From JALGVA01 sp964617715 (GTDB lineage: Bacteria; Armatimonadota; Zipacnadia; Zipacnadales; UBA5352): a stretch of DNA of 13,325 nucleotides. Numbering within the stretch: position 1 is the first letter of the stretch; each line of letters opens with the position of its first letter. Below the pieces are notes generated by a model. That model did no database searches. It had not been told where the DNA came from and saw only the letters and a program-made list of their open reading frames with translations. The stretch covers positions 1-13,325 of the forward strand of contig CAZTZN010000130.1 in assembly GCA_964617715.1 (NCBI GenBank), written 5' to 3'. This document shows positions 7,296-12,085 of this stretch, in pieces. The position numbers were made by a program, and so were the translations under genes.

Positions 7296-8240
7296 TTACG
7301 CCCGCTCGACCGGCGCGGGGATGCCGGCGACGATGTCGTCGATGATGTCCTCGACCAGGCGCCCGTGCAGGCGCGCTTCGCTGGAGAGGATCACGCGGTG
7401 CGCCAGAATCGGCTCGGCCACGTACTTCACGTCGTCCGGGATGACGAACTCGCGGCCCTCGAGCGCGGCCAGGCACTGCGAGGTGCGGTAGAGCGCGATG
7501 GAGGCGCGCGGCGAGGCGCCCAGGGCCAGCTCATCGTGGCGGCGCGTGGCGTGGACGATGCGCACCAGATACTGACGCACCTTCTCGTGCACGAACACCT
7601 CGCGCAGCGCGCGCTGGGCGGCCACGATTTCGTCGGCGGTTGCGACCTGCTCGAGGTCGCTCAGCGGGTGCGACAGCCGGATGCGCTCGAGCAGCTCGTT
7701 CTCGTCGGTAAACGACGGGTAGCCGATGGACAGGCGCATGAGGAAGCGGTCGAGCTGAGCCTCGGGCAGCGGGAAGGTGCCCTCATGCTCGATCGGGTTC
7801 TGGGTGGCGATGACAAAGAACGGCTCAGGCAGCGCGCGCGTGACCCCGTCCACCGTCACCTGGCGCTCGGCCATGGCCTCGAGCAGCGCCGCCTGCGCGC
7901 GCGGGGTGGCGCGATTCAGCTCATCGGCGAGCACCACCTGGTTGAGGATCGGCCCGGGTTGGTACTCGAACTGCACAGTCTTCTGGTTGAAGACCGAGAC
8001 GCCGGTGATATCGGAGGGCAGCAGGTCGGGAGTGCATTGCACGCGCGCAAACGAGCAGCCCAGCGACTTCGCCAGCGAGCGCGCGAGCATGGTCTTGGCG
8101 ACCCCGGGCACATCCTCAAGCAGCACATGGCCTTCGCACAGCAGGGCGATGAGTGTGAGGCGCACCGGCCGGCGCTTGCCGACGATGACCTTCTCGATGT
8201 TCTCGATGATTCTGCGCCCGAGTCCCGCGACATCGGCCAC
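7296..8240 (-). CDS. MoxR-family AAA+ ATPase
   Basis: About 314 residues, normal for the family. It carries a Walker A of the MoxR type (GHVLLEDVPGVAKT), Walker B VVLADEL, sensor 1 ATQNP, the conserved FPLPEAQLDRF with its arginine finger, and a C-terminal lid domain with ASPRASIALYRTSQ. Members are cytosolic oligomeric ATPases thought to remodel or chaperone partner proteins, usually DUF58/VWA proteins encoded alongside, as here. I prefer the GTG start at 8240, because AGGAG ends 9 bases before it. TTG at 8249 is possible, but its Shine-Dalgarno sequence abuts the codon. TAA stop at 7298-7296, only 12 bases from the assembly gap. The three-TM gene ends about 40 bases upstream, consistent with one operon. 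Confidence 0.95.
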   Translation of the reverse strand: MADVAGLGRRIIENIEKVIVGKRRPVRLTLIALLCEGHVLLEDVPGVAKTMLARSLAKSLGCSFARVQCTPDLLPSDITGVSVFNQKTVQFEYQPGPILNQVVLADELNRATPRAQAALLEAMAERQVTVDGVTRALPEPFFVIATQNPIEHEGTFPLPEAQLDRFLMRLSIGYPSFTDENELLERIRLSHPLSDLEQVATADEIVAAQRALREVFVHEKVRQYLVRIVHATRRHDELALGASPRASIALYRTSQCLAALEGREFVIPDDVKYVAEPILAHRVILSSEARLHGRLVEDIIDDIVAGIPAPVERA

Positions 8241-8284
8241 CGTCGTCAACTCCTCACCGCCCGACTGACTTCACGGCGCCCGCT

Positions 8285-8623
8285 TCACCACATGCGGCTG
8301 CTCAGCGACACCCAGTTCCACAGGCCAAGGCATAGACCCACGAAGCAGAGCGGGACGCCGGCGTACCATGGCAGCGCGGTCGCCGCAACGAGGATCAGCA
8401 GCACTCCCAGGCAGCCGGCGGCCACTGCCGACCAGTGACCTACGTTCAACACGATGAGCATACCCGCCTCCGGCCGGAGGTCATACTTCTCGATGTAGCC
8501 GGGCTTCCACGGCCGCTGGATGATCAGCCCCGCGTTCATCACCGGTGCCAGCATGGCCGTGCCGATGATCAGCGCCAGCCCCAACGCGAACAGCGTGTTG
8601 TATTCCGTGCGGAAGCGCACCAC
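8285..8623 (-). CDS. Small three-TM membrane protein, unknown function
   Basis: 112 residues. Predicted membrane segments lie near residues 9-30, 54-80 and 85-105, with a polar loop (QRPWKPGYIEKYDLRPEAG) between the first and second. The start is GTG 8623, 6 bases after GGAGAGGTGA; this ribosome site contains the stop codon of the upstream gene, so the two are almost certainly co-translated. A second GTG follows immediately. I recognise no family. Its position directly ahead of the MoxR gene suggests a structural or anchoring part of the same envelope system (inference). Confidence 0.78.
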   Translation of the reverse strand: MVRFRTEYNTLFALGLALIIGTAMLAPVMNAGLIIQRPWKPGYIEKYDLRPEAGMLIVLNVGHWSAVAAGCLGVLLILVAATALPWYAGVPLCFVGLCLGLWNWVSLSSRMW

Positions 8624-8629
8624 CGCGGT

Positions 8630-9160
8630 TCACCTCTCCAGCAGCAGATAGACGCGCGCCGGCTCCTGATCGAGATCGGCAAGGGCGTTCACGTGCCAGA
8701 ACTCCCGCCGCTCCTCGCCGACCCACGCGCACATCCATTCGTCGGCCGCATCCGGGCGCCATGCTTCGATACGCTTGGCGCCAAACCGCCCCCAGTCGTC
8801 CGACAGCTTCGCACTGTCGCCGCCGGGGTCCACGAGCGGCGGCCGCCTGAGCATGGCGCGCGCATCGGCCCGGGGCATGTCGATGATCGCCCAGGCGATC
8901 GGGTCAAGATCAGCTATCGAGGCGCGCAGGCGGGCATTGACCAGCCGCGCGCCATCTGGGATATCGATGCCGCCGAGGCGCTCAACGCCGGCGATGGAGC
9001 CGATGGCGACGGTCTCCATGGGGGCATCGTACGTCACTGCGACGGCGATGTGTGTGACCGAGGCCAGGATCATCAGACCGAGACCCGCCAGCCATAACTT
9101 GCCCGCCAACGGCATGGGGCCGCGCGGTCCTTCGTCGGGATCGTGGCTCTGTGCCCCCAT
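8630..9160 (-). CDS. Single-pass membrane protein with extracytoplasmic domain, unknown function
   Basis: 176 residues from ATG 9160, with GGAGG 8 bases before. An in-frame ATG at 9214 falls inside the proposed -10 box (9213-9218) and has no ribosome site, so the shorter start is preferred. A short polar N-terminus is followed by one membrane helix (about residues 18-42, LAGKLWLAGLGLMILASVTHIAVAV) and then about 130 residues outside, with DGARLVNARLRASIADLDP, a Trp-rich middle (FGAKRIEAWRPDAADEWMCAW) and a C-terminal strand ARVYLLLER. No family is recognised. It is the promoter-proximal gene of the MoxR-DUF58-DUF4129 operon, and its TGA lies within the next gene's ribosome site. Confidence 0.78.
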   Translation of the reverse strand: MGAQSHDPDEGPRGPMPLAGKLWLAGLGLMILASVTHIAVAVTYDAPMETVAIGSIAGVERLGGIDIPDGARLVNARLRASIADLDPIAWAIIDMPRADARAMLRRPPLVDPGGDSAKLSDDWGRFGAKRIEAWRPDAADEWMCAWVGEERREFWHVNALADLDQEPARVYLLLER

Positions 9161-9212
9161 GTACCGGCCCTCCCATCCGACTCGCTGCTCCGACGTGAGA
9201 CGTCCGGGCTCC

Positions 9213-9242
9213 ATAATGCCACGAAGAGGGGAGGGTGCTCAA
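9213..9242 (-). promoter_or_regulatory. Probable sigma70-type promoter of the MoxR-DUF58-DUF4129 operon
   Basis: Read on the - strand: TTGAGC (9242-9237), an 18-base spacer, then CATTAT (9218-9213). Both boxes match the consensus at 4 of 6 positions. Transcription would begin near 9205, giving a leader of about 45 bases before ATG 9160 with its GGAGG site. It sits in the only sizeable gap (166 bp) upstream of the operon. Confidence 0.5.
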
Positions 9243-9326
9243 GAGGTGCACAATCTCGCACACCCGGCCCCCGCGCCCCCGCAGGAGTCAACGTCGGCGG
9301 AGTGGTGCGCGTTCCGCGGTGGGCGG

Positions 9327-9758
9327 TCAGACCTCCTGCTCAGCGATCCACTTGGCCACTTCGTTCCAGAAGCCGCGGGCACGCTCCAGGAGCTCATCCG
9401 CTTCGGTGTCGGAGATTGCGCCATTCTGGGCGTACACGGACAGGTGGCGGAGAGAGCGGGATCGGTCGAAGAAGGATGCTTCCTCTGCCCATCGTCCACC
9501 GTCCACGAGCGCCAGGAAGGCAAAGATCGTGCGATGGTTCTCGGCGCTGGTGGGCCGATAGCCTTCAGCCGCCATCACTGCTTCAGCCGCAGCGCGGGCG
9601 ACGTCGTAGGCGAGTTCCAGACGGACGTCGGCCTCACCGGGGTGCTCCTGGAGGTGGCGCAGGCGCACCCGCCCAACGCCCAGAAGCCCGCTGATCTCAC
9701 GCGGGGTGGGGCTGAAGCGCCGGATCCTCCCGTCGCTCAACAACTCCTCGTAGGTCAT
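9327..9758 (-). CDS. HEPN-domain protein, putative RNase toxin of an MNT-HEPN pair
   Basis: 143 residues from ATG 9758, preceded by AGGGGAG at 6 bases. The protein is all-helical in character: LELAYDVARAAAEAVMAAEG (48-67) followed by the HEPN-type R-x6-H motif, R68...H75 (RPTSAENH), then a Trp/Phe-rich helix and ISDTEADELLERARGFWNEV (115-134). In the family, paired R and H residues of a dimer form an RNase active site. HepT toxins typically carry HxY, whose Tyr is AMPylated by the partner MntA; here that position is Thr77, so that mode of silencing looks unavailable at this site. The gene overlaps the upstream nucleotidyltransferase gene by 62 bases in another frame, implying coupled translation. 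The HEPN assignment rests on motif and context; toxicity is inference. Confidence 0.78.
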   Translation of the reverse strand: MTYEELLSDGRIRRFSPTPREISGLLGVGRVRLRHLQEHPGEADVRLELAYDVARAAAEAVMAAEGYRPTSAENHRTIFAFLALVDGGRWAEEASFFDRSRSLRHLSVYAQNGAISDTEADELLERARGFWNEVAKWIAEQEV

Positions 9759-10353
9759 CCTGGTCTCCCCTGACGAAGGTCAGTTGCCCGGACAGCACGC
9801 GGTCAACGAAGGCGCCTGGCTCGGAGGCCTTCTCAGCGAGCTCCTCAGCCGAGTAGTGGACGGTCATCACATCACGCCCGGTGCGGTGCCACGCCTCACG
9901 CGCCAGGTGCGCCAGTTCGATGCCGTCGATCTCCCCCACCACCAGCACATCGACGTCGCTGTGGGGGCGGTCGTCGCCGCGGGCGAGGGAGCCGAAGATG
10001 GCCGCGACCTCGACGCCCTCGGCGTCCGCGAACAGCTCGCGCAGCACCGCCACGATGCCGGTCGCGTAGAGGCAGACCGACTGCAGCCCGCGCAGCAGCG
10101 GGAAGTCCTCATTCACCCGGTAGGGGCGTGCGGCGCCGATGGGCTCGGTGGCCTGCAGCATGCCGAGGCGTTCGAGCCGCGCCAGCTCGGTGCCGACCGC
10201 GCTGGCCGACAGACCCAGCGCCCGCGCCAGCTTCGACCCGACGATCAGCTCATCCGGGTGGGCGCAGATGTGCGACAGCACGGCCGCGCGCACCTCTGAG
10301 CCGAACAGCTCGGCCAGCGCGCGCTCTCCCCAGCTCGTCCCGGCGGTGGACAT
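9697..10353 (-). CDS. Winged-helix plus minimal nucleotidyltransferase (MNT) fusion, putative antitoxin/regulator
   Basis: 218 residues from ATG 10353, preceded by GGTGAT at 4 bases. An in-frame GTG at 10362 adds three residues and would be near-leaderless. The N-terminus (about 15-85) is a winged-helix DNA-binding domain: GSEVRAAVLSHI, then GSKLARALGLSASAVGTELARLERLGML, then a wing ending PYRVNED. The C-terminal half has the pol-beta-type MNT motif GSLARGDDRPHSDVD (G121, S122; D133, D135 carboxylates), i.e. GS-x10-DxD, and a tail with VHYSAEELAEK...VDRVLSGQ typical of these fusions. MNTs paired with HEPN proteins act as antitoxins, some by AMPylation. The attached winged helix suggests it also represses its own operon, and its promoter carries a palindrome on the -10 box. 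Its last 20 codons overlap the HEPN gene. Confidence 0.88.
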   Translation of the reverse strand: MSTAGTSWGERALAELFGSEVRAAVLSHICAHPDELIVGSKLARALGLSASAVGTELARLERLGMLQATEPIGAARPYRVNEDFPLLRGLQSVCLYATGIVAVLRELFADAEGVEVAAIFGSLARGDDRPHSDVDVLVVGEIDGIELAHLAREAWHRTGRDVMTVHYSAEELAEKASEPGAFVDRVLSGQLTFVRGDQDDLRGVVERREDPALQPHPA

Positions 10354-10365
10354 GGCGATCACCGA

Positions 10366-10398
10366 GGATATTATATCCGCAAATCACGTTGAAGGCAA
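10366..10398 (-). promoter_or_regulatory. Promoter of the MNT-HEPN operon with operator-like palindrome over the -10 box
   Basis: Read on the - strand: TTGCCT (10398-10393), a 17-base spacer, then a perfect TATAAT (10375-10370). The -10 box is the core of an exact 13-base palindrome GGATAT-A-ATATCC (10378-10366). Transcription should start near 10363, leaving a 0-10 base leader before GTG 10362 or ATG 10353. A repressor bound here would cover the -10 box; the winged-helix protein encoded just downstream is the obvious candidate (inference). Confidence 0.72.
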
Positions 10399-10427
10399 CG
10401 GCATTAACCGTATGATGCACTTGAATT

Positions 10428-10472
10428 GCGCAGACTGTAACGCGAATCGCGTAGACCGTGTTCGCATTCGCG
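10428..10472 (+). repeat. Spaced direct and inverted repeats between two divergent promoters
   Basis: GCGCAGACTGTAA (10428-10440) and GCGTAGACCGTGT (10449-10461) are imperfect direct repeats (9 of 13 identical) whose starts lie 21 bp apart, two helical turns. CGCGAAT (10441-10447) and ATTCGCG (10466-10472) form an inverted repeat with an 18-base centre. These may be operator sites for either divergent promoter; no protein is assigned. Confidence 0.35.
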
Positions 10473-10501
10473 GTAGCCCCGGTGCCCGGGTGTGCGTCAC
10501 C

Positions 10502-10530
10502 TTGACCCGTCTCGCATCGACCGGTACACT
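10502..10530 (+). promoter_or_regulatory. Probable sigma70-type promoter of the alanine dehydrogenase-family gene
   Basis: TTGACC (10502-10507, 5 of 6 consensus), a 17-base spacer and TACACT (10525-10530, 4 of 6). Transcription would begin near 10537, giving a leader of about 60 bases. It points away from the MNT-HEPN promoter, with about 100 bp between their -35 boxes. Confidence 0.6.
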
Positions 10531-10564
10531 CGCCGCGTGAGTCAGCGAACACGATGCGCGCCCG

Positions 10565-10595
10565 GGCGGCTCGGGGGCCGAGGGAGATGACCGCC
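10565..10595 (+). promoter_or_regulatory. Hairpins enclosing the ribosome site of the alanine dehydrogenase-family gene
   Basis: GGCGG (10565-10569) can pair with CCGCC (10591-10595), directly ahead of ATG 10597. Inside, CTCGG (10570-10574) pairs with CCGAG (10578-10582). The Shine-Dalgarno GAGGGAG (10580-10586) lies partly in the inner stem, so folding could damp translation. A control function is only inferred. Confidence 0.3.
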
Positions 10596-10596
10596 G

Positions 10597-11688
10597 ATGA
10601 GGATCGCGGTGCCCGGCGAAGTGCAGGATAACGAGATGCGCGTAGGCCTCACGCCCGACGGGGCGTTGCGGCTGGCGGAGGCGGGGGCGCGAGTGACCGT
10701 GCAGGCGCAGGCCGGTGCGGGCGCGGGCTTCAGCGACGACGACTACCGCGCGGCCGGCGCGGAGATCGCGCCCGACGCGGCGTCCGCCTGGGCCGCCGCC
10801 GATCTGCTGGTCAAGGTCAAGCAACCCACCGAGGACGAGTGCGCGCTGTTCGCGCCGGGCGTGACCTTCTTCGGCTACACGCACACCGAGACCCGGCCGT
10901 GGCTGGTCGATGCCTTCCTCGAGCGCGAGATGACTGTGATCTCGTTCGAGCGTGTGCGCGGGGCCGACGGCTCACTGCCCCTGCTCGCGCCGATGAGCCG
11001 CATCGCCGGGCACATGTCGGTGGTTATCGGCGCCCAGCTCCTGCAGACTGCCCACGGTGGCCCGGGTGTGATGCTGGGCGCGACGCCCGGGGCGGGAGCG
11101 TGCGAGGTGGTCGTCATCGGCGGCGGCACCGTCGGCGAGTACGCGGCACGTGCCGCCTCGGCGCTCGGCGCGCAGGTGACGGTCTTCGAGCTGCGCGAAG
11201 AGCGCCGTGCCGAGTTGGCACGCGCGCTGCCGGGCGTGCGCGTCCTGGCGCCGGAGCCCGACGCGGTCGCGGCCGCGGTGGGCGAGGCGTGGCTGGTAGT
11301 CAACGGTGCGACCGTCCCCGCGGACTCGGATGCTCACGTGGTCACGCGCGAGATGGTGCGGGCGATGCGCGTGAGCGCGGTCATCATGGACGTGACCGGT
11401 GACCTGCGCGGCGCAATCGAGACCTCGGTGCGCCACACCACGCACTCGCAGCCGACCTACGTGGAGGAGGGCGTCACGCACTACGTGGTCCTGAACATCC
11501 CGGGAGTGGTGCCGCGCACCTCGGCGCTGGCGCTGCAGGCGGCCACGCTGCCCTATCTGCTGAAGATCGCGACCATGGGCGTGGACGCGGCCCTGGCCGA
11601 TGACCCGGGCCTCGCCGCCGGACTGCTGTGCCGCAACGGCGAGCCGGTCGCCGCCGACATCGTCGAGCAGGCCACGCGGCGGAGCTGA
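10597..11688 (+). CDS. ald: Alanine dehydrogenase family protein (divergent)
   Basis: Alanine dehydrogenase reversibly converts L-alanine, NAD+ and water to pyruvate, ammonia and NADH in the cytosol. The 363-residue product fits the family length (about 370). Catalytic and binding residues align by number: R15 (EMRVGLTP), K75 (LVKVKQP), H96 (GYTHT) and D269 (DVTGD). LLAPMSRIAGHMSV (129-142) is the family signature, and VVIGGGTVGEYAA (172-184) is the Rossmann NAD site. The C-terminal part (HTTHSQPTYVEEGVTHY, IPGVVPRTSALALQAATLPY) is recognisable but departs from the usual text: NGATVPADSDA replaces the family's GAVLIPGAKAP, and GDLRG replaces IDQGG. Substrate preference may therefore differ from alanine. 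It is monocistronic, with its own promoter and a hairpin after the TGA. An out-of-frame ATG at 10587 opens a 14-codon reading frame over the start. Confidence 0.87.
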   Translation: MRIAVPGEVQDNEMRVGLTPDGALRLAEAGARVTVQAQAGAGAGFSDDDYRAAGAEIAPDAASAWAAADLLVKVKQPTEDECALFAPGVTFFGYTHTETRPWLVDAFLEREMTVISFERVRGADGSLPLLAPMSRIAGHMSVVIGAQLLQTAHGGPGVMLGATPGAGACEVVVIGGGTVGEYAARAASALGAQVTVFELREERRAELARALPGVRVLAPEPDAVAAAVGEAWLVVNGATVPADSDAHVVTREMVRAMRVSAVIMDVTGDLRGAIETSVRHTTHSQPTYVEEGVTHYVVLNIPGVVPRTSALALQAATLPYLLKIATMGVDAALADDPGLAAGLLCRNGEPVAADIVEQATRRS

Positions 11689-11707
11689 GGGCATGAACGG
11701 CGTGCGA

Positions 11708-11758
11708 GGGAGGGGGCTTTCTTGTAAGAAAGCTCCCTCCCCCGACCGCTGCGCGGTC
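11708..11758 (+). terminator. Strong hairpin(s) after the alanine dehydrogenase-family gene
   Basis: GGGAGGGGGCTTTCTT (11708-11723) pairs with AAGAAAGCTCCCTCCC (11726-11741), 16 pairs with one G-T, starting 19 bases after the stop codon. A second hairpin, GACCGC-TGC-GCGGTC (11744-11758), follows at once and ends in TTCCCC. There is no long T-run, but position and stability make termination likely. Confidence 0.7.
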
Positions 11759-12085
11759 TTCCCCTCCCGCAAAGAACTGCAATCTGCGCGCGGAGACTCT
11801 GCGGGTGAGCGGACGCGTCTTCGCGCACGGGACGGCTCGCGCGGAACCAACCGGACGGCACGACGTGACAGGGTCAGGACGTGGCAGGGGCGACCGGTCC
11901 CCGCGGCCAGCTTGCGCGCTCCGTCCCGCCCTTCGGGCGGACCTGCGCGCGCATCGACGGGCACGCCCAAGTCCCCTCGGCTGTCGCATGGCGCGTCAGC
12001 ACTCCTCGGTCTTCGCGGAGGCGCATGGACCGTCGGCGTCGAAACGCGCAGTACCATCCCGCACGTCACGCACGGAGGGCCGACA
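11759..12085. other. Long non-coding interval with stable hairpins
   Basis: About 330 bases without a convincing gene. The open frames across it are GC-rich and Arg-rich, with no ribosome site or recognisable domain. It holds a stem with a stable UUCG loop (11923-11942, CGCCC-TTC-GGGCG core) and a near-palindrome GGGGCGACCGGTCCCC (11887-11902). The promoter of the next gene should lie near its right end; TACCAT near 12051 is a weak -10 candidate without a good -35. A small RNA or a miniature repeat element is possible but unproven. Confidence 0.4.

Noticed and set aside
7123..7476. - strand frame crossing the gap, ending ...GGDAFKAAVRD
   Set aside because: It crosses unknown sequence, is out of frame with the MoxR gene and lies in repeat-rich DNA; there is no evidence that it is the end of a gene.
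5626..7491. 621-codon + strand frame running through the N gap
   Set aside because: Antisense to the DUF58 and MoxR genes, and its continuity depends on translating Ns.
9161..9214. 18-residue N-terminal extension of the one-TM protein from ATG 9214
   Set aside because: That ATG lies in the proposed -10 box and has no ribosome site; ATG 9160 has GGAGG at good spacing.
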